A stretch of DNA of 46,405 nucleotides, from NCBI GenBank assembly GCA_012838135.1, contig DUPV01000050.1, positions 1-46,405 on the forward strand, read 5' to 3'. This document shows positions 1 to 8,774 of this stretch, piece after piece. Under the pieces are notes generated by a model, which ran no database searches, was not told the DNA's origin, and was given only the letters and a program-made list of their open reading frames with translations. The stretch is from Clostridiaceae bacterium (lineage in GTDB: Bacteria > Bacillota > Clostridia > Saccharofermentanales > DTU023). Each line of letters begins with the position of its first letter. The first letter of the stretch is position 1. The position numbers and the translations under genes are program-made.

Positions 1-60
1 TTCATAGTTTGTCTGCTGTTCAATTTTCAAGGTCCGTGGCCGCACCCGTTTTTTGAGTGC
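1..60 (-). promoter_or_regulatory. 5' leader of an rRNA operon (rRNA gene lies off the left edge)
   Basis: Read on the minus strand, this stretch contains CCTTGAAAATTGAACAG close to the window edge. That resembles the boxA-like 'CTTTGAAAACTGAACA' element found before 16S and 23S genes in Firmicutes. It lies directly downstream of a near-consensus promoter (67-95). I infer that a 16S (or 23S) rRNA gene starts left of base 1 on the minus strand. No mature rRNA sequence is present in the window. Confidence 0.6.
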
Positions 61-66
61 TTGACA

Positions 67-95
67 ATCATAGCAAACACTTTTTTCCTTGTCAA
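67..95 (-). promoter_or_regulatory. Near-consensus sigma-A promoter, probably of an rRNA operon
   Basis: On the minus strand TTGACA (plus 90-95) and TATGAT (plus 67-72) are separated by exactly 17 bases. The first hexamer is perfect and the second has one mismatch to TATAAT. Transcription would start near base 60 and run left into the boxA-like leader. Such a strong promoter followed by a boxA-like element is typical of rRNA operons. Confidence 0.75.
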
Positions 96-286
96 CTCTT
101 TTCCTGCGCTCTTCTTTCCTTTTTTTTCACTAACCACAACTTGGCCGGGCGTTTGCTTTACAGGCTTATGCTTTTTTCCTGGCTTCTCTTCAGCCTTTTC
201 TCCCCCGGAAACATCTGCGGCTTCTGTACAAAAGCTTGGAAGCCGGTCGTTGCCAGAGGTCAAGAACTCCTGCAGAACAGTCAGAG

Positions 287-315
287 ATTATAGCTGAACA
301 ATACAATTTTCTCAT
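287..315 (-). promoter_or_regulatory. Possible second upstream promoter of the rRNA unit
   Basis: A perfect minus-strand TATAAT (plus 287-292) has ATGAGA (plus 310-315; 4 of 6 matches to TTGACA) 17 bases upstream. rRNA operons often have tandem promoters, so this may be the distal one. The 547 bases before etfA hold only this site, the promoter and leader to its left, and the etfA terminator. I see no convincing gene there. Confidence 0.35.
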
Positions 316-416
316 ACACGGTATAGGCGTAACCTTGCCGGCAAAGCAGTTGAGGATATCGGCTTTGAAAACAGATGACTATAGATTTGATGCTCGCCGT
401 CATACTGTTTTATAAA

Positions 417-451
417 GTAAAAGAGCTGCGTTCCATCAGGACCGGCAGCTC
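417..451 (-). terminator. Rho-independent terminator after etfA
   Basis: GAGCTGC (423-429) pairs perfectly with GCAGCTC (445-451). On the minus strand the hairpin is followed by CTTTTACTTT. It lies about 100 bases beyond the etfA stop codon and would end the bcd-etfBA transcript before the rRNA promoter region. Confidence 0.65.
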
Positions 452-547
452 AAGATTCTTAAATTATTGCATTAAGCTATTTTTGTTTTCTTCTTGTTTC
501 ATATTTCATAAAGCCGAATAACTTGAAGAAAACTTGTACTAATAGGA

Positions 548-1555
548 TTACATCTTTTTCTTCTTCTTAATTCTTTCGGTCAATTTCGGGACAATCGTAA
601 GCAAATCGCCTACAATCCCATAATCTGCAACCCTGAAAATCGGTGCATTCTCATCCTTATTAATCGCTATGATAACATCTGATCCTGACATCCCTGCAAG
701 GTGCTGGATTTGTCCGGAGATTCCACATGCAATATATACTTTAGGACCGACAGTTTTTCCGGTTTGCCCTACTTGATGAGCATGCGAAATCCAGCCTGCA
801 TCAACTGCTGCACGTGAAGATCCTACCGTACCGCCTAACACTTCCGCTAACTCTTCTATCAATTTAAAATTTTCCGGCTTGCCGATTCCACGACCGCCGG
901 AAACAATAATTTCTGCACCTTCCAAATCAACATAACCTGCATCTTCATCTACTATTACCTCCACAATTCGGGAAAGAATTTTTTCTTGTGGAAAGTCTAT
1001 ATCCTTGGTAATAACTTCAAAGTTAGGAGAAATTTCGTATTCTTGCTTCTCAAAAACACCCGGGCGAACTGTTCCCATCTGCGGTCTATGCTCTGCACAG
1101 ATAATCGTAGCCATGAGATTTCCGCCAAAAGCAGGACGGGTCCATTGAACCTCTTTCTTCTCAACATCAAAAGCCAATGCAGTACAATCTGCCGTTAAAC
1201 CCGTATGTAAACGACTTGACATACGTGGGCCCAAATCTCTTCCCTGGCTGGTAGCTGAAATTAAAATCACATTCGGTTGATATTCATTGACGGTTTGAAC
1301 TATCGCATTGGTGTATACATCCGTATTATATTCCGCATATAAATCACCGGTAATTGTAATGGCAGAAGTAGCACCGGATTTTTTGACTTGCTCGATAGCT
1401 TTGTCCACGTTCTTGCCGACGATCAAAGCAATGACTTCCTCATTTACCTGATCTGCCATCACACGAGCTTGTCCTAAAAGTTCCAACCCGCCATTTTTCG
1501 CAGAGCCATCTTCTCTCGTTTCTATATAAACCCAAAAATTCTTATTATCAAACAT
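548..1555 (-). CDS. etfA: Electron transfer flavoprotein, alpha subunit
   Basis: EtfA pairs with EtfB to carry electrons between flavoprotein dehydrogenases and their partners in the cytoplasm. The N-terminal half is the Rossmann-like ETF domain. The C-terminal half has the FAD-binding signature, including SGGRGIGKPENF, a GSSRAAVDAGW stretch, and the run from HQVGQTGKTVGPKVYIACG to SGQIQHLAGM. Length (335 residues) is usual. I place the start at the ATG at 1555, six bases after a GAGGGG ribosome site; an in-frame GTG at 1561 lies inside that site. The tail KKKKK is lysine-rich. It is the last gene of the bcd-etfB-etfA series and follows etfB by about 15 bases, so co-translation is likely. In butyrate-forming Clostridia this heterodimer works with butyryl-CoA dehydrogenase. 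Confidence 0.95.
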   Translation of the reverse strand: MFDNKNFWVYIETREDGSAKNGGLELLGQARVMADQVNEEVIALIVGKNVDKAIEQVKKSGATSAITITGDLYAEYNTDVYTNAIVQTVNEYQPNVILISATSQGRDLGPRMSSRLHTGLTADCTALAFDVEKKEVQWTRPAFGGNLMATIICAEHRPQMGTVRPGVFEKQEYEISPNFEVITKDIDFPQEKILSRIVEVIVDEDAGYVDLEGAEIIVSGGRGIGKPENFKLIEELAEVLGGTVGSSRAAVDAGWISHAHQVGQTGKTVGPKVYIACGISGQIQHLAGMSGSDVIIAINKDENAPIFRVADYGIVGDLLTIVPKLTERIKKKKKM

Positions 1556-1570
1556 ATCCACCCCTCACCG

Positions 1571-2380
1571 TCAATACAATTTAACTTTTTCAAGCTCTGC
1601 GGCAAATTTCTCAAATGCCTCATCAGGATTGTCTTCTCTGATGATAATACCATCCGTCTTGACATCCGGTGTAAAAGATTTCACAACTCGAGTTGGTGAA
1701 CCATTTAAACCGATTTTTGTATCGTCTATTCCTGCTAAATCATCATAATTGATTTCTTTAATTTCCGCTCTCTTGGATTTCATTTTATTTTTAATGGAAG
1801 CAAAGCGCAAATCATCTGTTTTAGTAAACGTAACCAGCACCGGAAGTTGAGCTTCGACAACCACTTTTCCTTCATCAAGCTCACGAGTAATCAACGCCTT
1901 ATTCTTTTCTTCATTTAAGCTAATATTTATGGCGTAAGTAATTTGATGCAACCCGAGATGTTCTCCCAATTGTGGTCCTACCTGAGCAGTATCTCCGTCA
2001 ATCGCTTGCTTACCACAAAAAATCATATCGAAAGAACCTTCTTGTTCTACTATCTTCGCTACAGATTGAGATAAAATATAGCTCGTTGCATAGGTATCAG
2101 ATCCGCCAAATTTACGATCCGTAATCAGATAAGCCGATTCTGCTCCGACCGCTAAGCAATCTCTCAATATTGATTCCGCTTGCTGCGGTCCCATGGAAGC
2201 AACAACAATTTTTACATTGTCAGGATCTTTATCCTTCAGCTGCAACGCTTGCTCTAAAGCATAAGCGTCATAGGTATTCAGGATACTCGGAACACCGGTC
2301 CGAATCAACGTTTTCTTTACCGGATCAATTTTTATTTCTGTGGTATCCGGCACTTGTTTTACGCAAACTAAAATATTCAC
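1571..2380 (-). CDS. etfB: Electron transfer flavoprotein, beta subunit (probably the bifurcating type)
   Basis: EtfB forms the ETF heterodimer with EtfA. The sequence opens with VCVKQVPDTTEIKIDP and has the central run FCGKQAIDGDTAQVGPQLGEH plus a SDTYATSYILSQ segment. From memory these match EtfB of anaerobes such as Acidaminococcus and Clostridium, where ETF-Bcd uses NADH to reduce crotonyl-CoA and ferredoxin together. That subgroup assignment is inference and needs a tree. The gene is 269 residues, a usual length. A hairpin at 2432-2458 separates it from bcd upstream, so it may be partly uncoupled from bcd. The etfA start follows closely. Confidence 0.95.
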   Translation of the reverse strand: MNILVCVKQVPDTTEIKIDPVKKTLIRTGVPSILNTYDAYALEQALQLKDKDPDNVKIVVASMGPQQAESILRDCLAVGAESAYLITDRKFGGSDTYATSYILSQSVAKIVEQEGSFDMIFCGKQAIDGDTAQVGPQLGEHLGLHQITYAINISLNEEKNKALITRELDEGKVVVEAQLPVLVTFTKTDDLRFASIKNKMKSKRAEIKEINYDDLAGIDDTKIGLNGSPTRVVKSFTPDVKTDGIIIREDNPDEAFEKFAAELEKVKLY

Positions 2381-2431
2381 TAAACCCCTCCACTCTTAAT
2401 TCTTAATTCCTGTTCTATTAGAAAAATAGTC

Positions 2432-2458
2432 AGGTTTGCTGAACTAACCAGCAAACCT
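2432..2458. terminator. Hairpin between bcd and etfB, possible partial terminator
   Basis: AGGTTTGCTG (2432-2441) and CAGCAAACCT (2449-2458) form a perfect 10-bp stem with a 7-base loop. On the plus strand TTTTTC follows directly. On the minus strand, the direction of bcd, the hairpin is followed by GACTATTTTTC, a delayed U-run. It may reduce read-through from bcd into etfB, or protect the bcd mRNA end. Confidence 0.5.
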
Positions 2459-2517
2459 TTTTCACTGTACCTTATTTAGCGGACAATCGGTTCGGCACTC
2501 CACAACAGAATGATCCA

Positions 2518-3669
2518 TCATATACTATCTACTCTATTTAAATGTCCCCAGATAACCATCTTCATAACTTCAGAGGTACCTTCATAAATTTCAGTGATTT
2601 TTGCATCTCTCATCATGCGTTCTACCGGATATTCTCTCGTGTATCCGTATCCGCCGAACAACTGTACTGCCTGCCATGTAACCTCGCGAGCTGTTTCTGA
2701 ACATAAGAGCTTAGCCATTGCTGCTTCTGTTGAATAAGGAACTCCTTCATCTTTCAGGCAAACTGCTCTGTATAACGTCAATTTGGAACTCTCAATACGT
2801 GAATACATATCTGCTAATCTAAATTGAGTATTTTGGAATTTCGCAAGTGGTCTGCCAAACTGTTCGCGTTCTTTAACATAAGCTAAAGCTGCGTTAAATG
2901 CTCCCTCTGCTATACCCAATGCTTGAGCACCGATACCTAAACGTCCGCCATCCAGTGTCGCCATTGCAACACCGAAACCTTTATTCAGTTCACCCAGCAG
3001 ATTTTCTTTCGGTACTTTGACATCTTCAAAGATTAGCTCATAAGTTGCTGAAGCACGAATTCCCATTTTTTTCTCTTTTGTACCAAAGCTGAATCCCGGC
3101 ATTCCCTTTTCCAGAATAAATGCACTGATACCTCTATTGCCCAGCTCTCTGTCCGTCATAGCAAAGATTATATAAATATCAGCATAGTATCCGTTAGTTA
3201 TGAAAATCTTGCTCCCATTTAATAAATAATAATCACCTTTATCTTCTGCTTTCGTTTCTTGTCCGGCTGCATCAGTACCTGCTCCCGGTTCTGTCAAGCC
3301 GAATGCTCCTAATTTTTCTCCGGTTGCTAACGGTATCAAATATTTTTGTTTTTGTTCTTCTGTTCCATAATTGTAAATCGGCCAAGCTGCCAGTGATGTG
3401 TGTGCTGACACAATAACACCTGTACTGGCACATGCTTTAGAAATTTCTTCTACTGCTACGACATAATCTAAATTAGTCATACCTGAACCACCGTACTCTT
3501 CCGGAAATGGAATGCCTAAAAATCCCAATTCAGCCATTTTAGCTACCATTTCCTCCGGAAATCTTTCTTCTTCATCAATTTCCGCCGCAATAGGTTGAAT
3601 TTCTTTTTCCGTGAATTCTCTAACCATTTCCTGCAATAATTGTGTTTCATCCGTAAATTTGAAATCCAT
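2518..3669 (-). CDS. bcd: Short-chain acyl-CoA dehydrogenase (butyryl-CoA dehydrogenase type)
   Basis: This FAD enzyme interconverts enoyl-CoA (crotonyl-CoA) and acyl-CoA (butyryl-CoA). All three acyl-CoA dehydrogenase domains are present in 383 residues, the length of the Megasphaera butyryl-CoA dehydrogenase. Visible signatures are FGLTEPGAGTDA, FITNGYYADIYI, QAVQLFGGYGYTREYPVERM and IYEGTSE near the end. The Glu of YEGT (residue 363) is the family's catalytic base. The start ATG follows an AGAGAGGG ribosome site. It is followed by etfB and etfA, so it likely forms a Bcd-Etf complex. No crotonase, thiolase or hydroxybutyryl-CoA dehydrogenase lies in the window, so the rest of the butyrate route must be elsewhere. 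Exact acyl chain preference cannot be read from sequence. Confidence 0.92.
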   Translation of the reverse strand: MDFKFTDETQLLQEMVREFTEKEIQPIAAEIDEEERFPEEMVAKMAELGFLGIPFPEEYGGSGMTNLDYVVAVEEISKACASTGVIVSAHTSLAAWPIYNYGTEEQKQKYLIPLATGEKLGAFGLTEPGAGTDAAGQETKAEDKGDYYLLNGSKIFITNGYYADIYIIFAMTDRELGNRGISAFILEKGMPGFSFGTKEKKMGIRASATYELIFEDVKVPKENLLGELNKGFGVAMATLDGGRLGIGAQALGIAEGAFNAALAYVKEREQFGRPLAKFQNTQFRLADMYSRIESSKLTLYRAVCLKDEGVPYSTEAAMAKLLCSETAREVTWQAVQLFGGYGYTREYPVERMMRDAKITEIYEGTSEVMKMVIWGHLNRVDSI

Positions 3670-3699
3670 AATATCCCTCTCTTTTTATTATATTTGTAT

Positions 3700-4032
3700 T
3701 CAATGCATCTTGTCATTTTCAACTGTAATTGCAAAAATATTATAGTTTATTTTTGCTAAAAAGTTAAATTGAATCAATAAAACGTTATTCTCGGATTTTG
3801 TCTTTAAGACTGTTAATTGCCGGATTGTATAATCAACTGATTTTCTACTACTTCCCGATGGTTCAATTAATTGCTCTGTAAAAAGGACATAAACAGGCGT
3901 ATTTATCAATATTTTATCTCCGGGTTCTGAGAAAGCACGCACTCCTGCATATAAACCTTGGACTACGCCATTTAACTGAACAATCCAAGACGGATCAATC
4001 TCTAAATTGTGCCTGGTTTTCAGCCATAACAC
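3700..4032 (-). pseudogene. Remnant of a MalY/PatB-type aminotransferase (cystathionine beta-lyase family)
   Basis: The open frame begins WLKTRHNLEIDPSWIV and continues with AGVRAFSEPGDKILINTPVY. This is the stretch found around residues 75-125 of MalY/PatB C-S lyases, which normally span about 390 residues. After TPVY the similarity fades within about 20 residues. The PLP-binding lysine and the whole large domain are missing. Upstream minus-strand sequence carries stop codons and no recognisable N-terminus. I read this as a decayed internal fragment, not a functional gene. Confidence 0.7.
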
Positions 4033-4197
4033 AACTCATCACTTTTATTAAAATATTAAACCAAAAACAGCTATCTGCTAATTATAGTATATAGAGCCTC
4101 GATTGTTTTTAACACAAAATTTTTTTGATGTTTGATAGTTTCTGCAAATTCATATTGATCATTGTAGGTTGATCAAGTCCAATTCAAGCAAACAGGT

Positions 4198-4638
4198 CTA
4201 ATCGAAATCGCATATACCGCATAAAGTCGGGTCACAGTATAAACAACTACCTGAACAAGAACAGTTTATTATTTCTTCCTCACTGGGAAAATGATGGTGC
4301 TCAATTTTACTTGCTTCTTCAACCAGACTGGCAAAGCTTATATTGTTCAAACTCTCAAACCAAACTGCAAATTCTTCCTTGGTCGGCAGGGATGAACACT
4401 TGATAAATTTATCATTCAAAACCGTAATCGGAAAAGCCTCATCTCCTATTTCAGATAGCTTTTCATAAATAATAGTATCTGTCAAAAATCTGCCGGGCGA
4501 ATCTTGAAAACTGATCATCTCAAAAGGAATGCCGTCACGCTTTGCTATTGCTGCATAATCGAGATAATCTTCATAAGACTCCTTTTCTTCCAGAGGAATT
4601 AAAAAAGGTACTGTATAATAAATCAATAATTTATTCAT
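4198..4638 (-). CDS. ArsD-like thioredoxin-fold protein with a cysteine-rich C-terminal tail
   Basis: The body resembles ArsD, the arsenic metallochaperone: a beta strand, a long helix, then DSPGRFLTDTIIYEKL, EIGDEAFPITVLNDKFIKC and LPTKEEFAVWFE, matching ArsD's 'NP.V..LL...G.EALP...VDG.......YP...EL..WL'. The N-terminal CC...C metal site of ArsD is absent; TVPFLIPLEEKE stands there. Instead the last 20 or so residues carry six cysteines (CSCSGSCLYC and DPTLCGICDFD), a possible metal site. No arsA, arsB or arsR is nearby. I start at the ATG at 4638, after AAGGATG, and not at the longer upstream frame. Length is 146 residues. Function is unknown; metal or metalloid handling is a guess. Confidence 0.6.
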   Translation of the reverse strand: MNKLLIYYTVPFLIPLEEKESYEDYLDYAAIAKRDGIPFEMISFQDSPGRFLTDTIIYEKLSEIGDEAFPITVLNDKFIKCSSLPTKEEFAVWFESLNNISFASLVEEASKIEHHHFPSEEEIINCSCSGSCLYCDPTLCGICDFD

Positions 4639-4864
4639 AAAATCATCCTTGACAATTTGTTGTAACAAAACTTGATTACCTTTTAATTTACAGTATTTTT
4701 CACAAAACAACTGTAACAAGTAATACAAGGTGAACTTCACAACAAAGCAAGGTTCTACAGATCAAGGTAATAATTGAGAAAGAACTTCATTTAATCCAAC
4801 TATTCTCTGTTTTTTGAATTTCAGACTTTATCAGCTTATTAAATTATTTGCTTACACAAATATA

Positions 4865-5551
4865 TTATTTTACGATTCTTGTTAACGTACTGAAAATTAT
4901 TTTTATGTCATATAGAATAGATGTTTTTTCAATACTTTTTAAATTATACTTCATCTTTTCCGGTAAAATTACTTCAATATACATTTTGTCAGCATCTTCT
5001 GCATTTGTTAAAATTTGTTCTTCATCCTTATACTTAATACTTGTCTCTGATGTGACACCTGCCGGTAGTAACAGCGTTGCCAGCATTTCATTGCTATAAG
5101 CATCAACATATTTTTTTACCTCCGGTCTGGTTCCTACAAAACTCATATCACCTGTTAGTATGTTTATAAGTTGCGGGATCTCATCTAATCTATATTTTCT
5201 AAGAAATTTACCGGCTTTGGTGATTCTTGTATCATCGGAAACCGTTATCTGTGTACCAAGTTTATCAGCATCTTTTACCATTGTTCTAAACTTAAATATC
5301 TTAAAAATTCTGCCATATTGAGTCACTCTTTCTTGCCTGTAGAATATTCCGCCTCGTGAATCAATAGTAATAATCAATCCTATTATCAACATAATGGGGA
5401 ATAGAAGAATCAATAAAGATAAAGAGCCTATCACGTCTAATAGTCTTTTTATAAAGAGAGTCCATTTTTTATTAAATAAAATATCATAATATGGCTTTAT
5501 TTCCTCTTTTTTCATAAAGTTCGGCAATTTTTCCCAATTTTTAAATATCAT
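4865..5551 (-). CDS. Sugar-1-phosphate transferase to undecaprenyl phosphate (small monotopic PGT)
   Basis: Enzymes of this bacterial sugar transferase family load the first sugar-phosphate onto undecaprenyl phosphate at the inner membrane, starting capsule, exopolysaccharide or glycoprotein glycan synthesis. Visible features are a basic stretch and one hydrophobic re-entrant segment near residues 36-62 (RLLDVIGSLSLLILLFPIML), the FKFRTM motif, KAGKFLRKYRLDEIPQL with the catalytic Asp-Glu pair, and SFVGTRPEV. At 228 residues it is the short PglC/EpsL-like form without the extra membrane domain of WbaP. It stands alone: no glycosyltransferase, flippase or other polysaccharide gene is adjacent, so the sugar and final product are unknown. 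Confidence 0.88.
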   Translation of the reverse strand: MIFKNWEKLPNFMKKEEIKPYYDILFNKKWTLFIKRLLDVIGSLSLLILLFPIMLIIGLIITIDSRGGIFYRQERVTQYGRIFKIFKFRTMVKDADKLGTQITVSDDTRITKAGKFLRKYRLDEIPQLINILTGDMSFVGTRPEVKKYVDAYSNEMLATLLLPAGVTSETSIKYKDEEQILTNAEDADKMYIEVILPEKMKYNLKSIEKTSILYDIKIIFSTLTRIVK

Positions 5552-6006
5552 AAAACCTCAAAACTATTAAGCCTTATTTTCATAAAGATCTTGTTTTATT
5601 TAATTTGCTAAGTATACACAATCCTATCTCAAAATAAAATTTGTATTTGAACAAAACTGTATCATATGTCTATTGTCTATTATTTTATTAATTTAGCAAG
5701 TTATTTGAATTAATGGCAATTAAAACTGCTTCCCTATCACCTGATTATATTAATAAAATAAGTACGGCAAGCAGAAAACTCTCTCTCTTTGATACGCCTT
5801 TATAATAATAAAACTTTTATGATATTAACAATTTAAAAGACTACCTCAAATTGTTTTTCATTTTGAGATAGTCCTATTGAAACAATTTATATCAATTTTT
5901 GATTTTGCATAGAAAAGGAAAGTTTTTGCAGATTCTTCCCTTTATTGTTTACTTTATTGTTTATTTAATGAATATTAAAAATATTGCTGACCATATTAAA
6001 ATATAA
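5552..6006. other. Intergenic region between the sugar transferase and gap
   Basis: This 455-base stretch is very AT-rich. Apart from the terminator of gap at 5835-5873 I find no open frame with a credible ribosome site and no RNA gene. The promoter of the sugar transferase must lie in its left part, but I cannot pick hexamers with confidence. Confidence 0.5.
5835..5873 (-). terminator. Rho-independent terminator after gap
   Basis: GACTACCTCAAA (5839-5850) faces TTTGAGATAGTC (5862-5873). On the minus strand all 12 positions pair, one as G-U, and the stem is followed by TTTTAAAT. On the plus strand the same position would be a C-A mismatch, which supports minus-strand use. It lies about 135 bases beyond the gap stop codon. 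Confidence 0.75.
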
Positions 6007-7086
<1,080 letters not shown>

Positions 7087-7306
7087 TTATTCCTCCTAAT
7101 TTCGTTAAAAACAATGCACCGCATTATTTTTATATTATAATATACTAACCTTTATTAATTTTACCTTATCAATTTTACTCGATAATGCTTTGATTTTCAA
7201 ACCATTTTGCAACTTTGAAGCTTTTAACGATCAAAACATCAAATTTGCTAAATTCATTCGAGCAAACAATCAGTTTTTAGTCATTATTACTTGCAAATCA
7301 TGTGAC

Positions 7307-8773
7307 TCAGGCTTTTAAAATCGGATTACGGGCAGCTTTGGTTTCATCCGGTCTGGTAATCGGCTTATCATGCGGCGCATTTTTTAATAACTCAGGATTT
7401 TCGACCGCTTCTTCTGCAATTGCATTGAATGCATCCGCCAATCCTTCCAAACCCTCCAAGGTTTCCGTATCTGTCGGTTCAACCATCATCGCTTCCGGTA
7501 CAATTAATGGAAAATATACCGTAGGCGGATGATAACCGTAATCAATCAGGCGTTTTGCAATGTCAGTAGTTATTACGCCGTACTTCTCCTTTTGCCAAGC
7601 AGCAGTAATAACAAACTCATGCATTGCCGGCTCATTATAGGGAACATGGTATGAATTCCGCACACGTTCCAAAAGATATCTCGCATTGGCAACAGCCGCT
7701 TCCGAAACTTCAGCTAAACCTTGTCTGCCATAAGCCAGAATATAAGCATATGTTTTAACACAAACCGAAAAAGAGCCGGTAAATGCCCTCACTTTGCCGA
7801 TTGATTGAGGACGATCATAGTCTAAAATAAATTTAGCACGATTAGAATTGTCTGTTTTTTTAATTACCGGTTTCGGTAAAAACGGTTCCAATATTTTCTT
7901 AATTCCGACCGGACCAGCACCGGGTCCGCCACCGCCATGCGGTGTACCGAATGTTTTATGAACATTGAGATGCACAACATCAAACCCCATATCACCCGGC
8001 CTGGTTTGCATCAAAATCGCATTGGCATTTGCACCGTCGTAATAACATAAACCGCCGGCAGCATGAACTAATCCGGTAATTTCTTGTACATCTTTTTCAA
8101 ACAAGCCTAAAGTGTTGGGATTGGTTAGCATGATACCTGCAACTTTGTCATCAATTTTTTGTTTCAAATCTGCAACATCAATTAAACCGTCAGTATTTGA
8201 TTTAATCTCTCTGATCTCAAATTCCGCCATAGCAGCTGATGCCGGATTGGTTCCATGAGCAGAATCAGGAATTAACATCACTTTCCGTGCAAAATCTCCG
8301 TTTGCTTCATGGTAAGCTTTAATCATCATAATTCCGGTCAACTCACCATGAGCTCCTGCCGAAGGCTGAAAAGTAAAATAATCCATGCCTAAAATATCAT
8401 TTAACTGTTGTTCCAAATTATAAAGTAAAGTCAAATTACCTTGGACAGTTTCCACCGGCTGGAGCGGATGTGTATTTCTGAACCCGGGCAAGTTAGCCAT
8501 ATTTTCATTGACTTTCGGATTATATTTCATCGTACAGGAACCCAAAGGATATGGACCGTTTTCGACTCCGAAGTTCTTCGAAGACATATTCGTATAGTGG
8601 CGCAAGACCTGAATTTCAGATAAATTCGGTATATCCAAATCTTCTTGTCGCAAGAGATCTTCACCATAAAATTCTGCAAAATTCGGCTTTATCACATCAC
8701 ATTTTCGCAAAATACGATTTGCATTATCTCCGGTCTCCGGCAAATCGAAAATTAAATTTGTCTGATATTTCAT
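7307..8773 (-). CDS. gcvPB: Glycine dehydrogenase (P-protein), subunit 2
   Basis: The PLP-containing half of the split glycine decarboxylase passes the aminomethyl group of glycine to lipoyl GcvH. The lysine that binds PLP is Lys273 in HLNVHKTFGTPHGGGGPG, followed by the glycine-rich loop; SAGAHGEL and DSAHGTNPASA are also typical. Length is 488 residues from the ATG at 8773, which has a GGGAGG site six bases upstream. A longer frame reaching 8797 would put that site inside the gene, so I reject it. The gene starts one base after the gcvPA stop, so the two subunits are translationally coupled. It is the last gene of the aldolase-gcvT-gcvH-gcvPA-gcvPB series. Confidence 0.96.
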   Translation of the reverse strand: MKYQTNLIFDLPETGDNANRILRKCDVIKPNFAEFYGEDLLRQEDLDIPNLSEIQVLRHYTNMSSKNFGVENGPYPLGSCTMKYNPKVNENMANLPGFRNTHPLQPVETVQGNLTLLYNLEQQLNDILGMDYFTFQPSAGAHGELTGIMMIKAYHEANGDFARKVMLIPDSAHGTNPASAAMAEFEIREIKSNTDGLIDVADLKQKIDDKVAGIMLTNPNTLGLFEKDVQEITGLVHAAGGLCYYDGANANAILMQTRPGDMGFDVVHLNVHKTFGTPHGGGGPGAGPVGIKKILEPFLPKPVIKKTDNSNRAKFILDYDRPQSIGKVRAFTGSFSVCVKTYAYILAYGRQGLAEVSEAAVANARYLLERVRNSYHVPYNEPAMHEFVITAAWQKEKYGVITTDIAKRLIDYGYHPPTVYFPLIVPEAMMVEPTDTETLEGLEGLADAFNAIAEEAVENPELLKNAPHDKPITRPDETKAARNPILKA

Positions 8774-8774
8774 G

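Noticed and set aside
27-263. Lys-rich 78-residue minus-strand open frame with a TTG start and a GGAG site
   Set aside because: It runs straight through the near-consensus promoter at 67-95 and into the rRNA leader, has low-complexity composition and no recognisable family. More likely chance.
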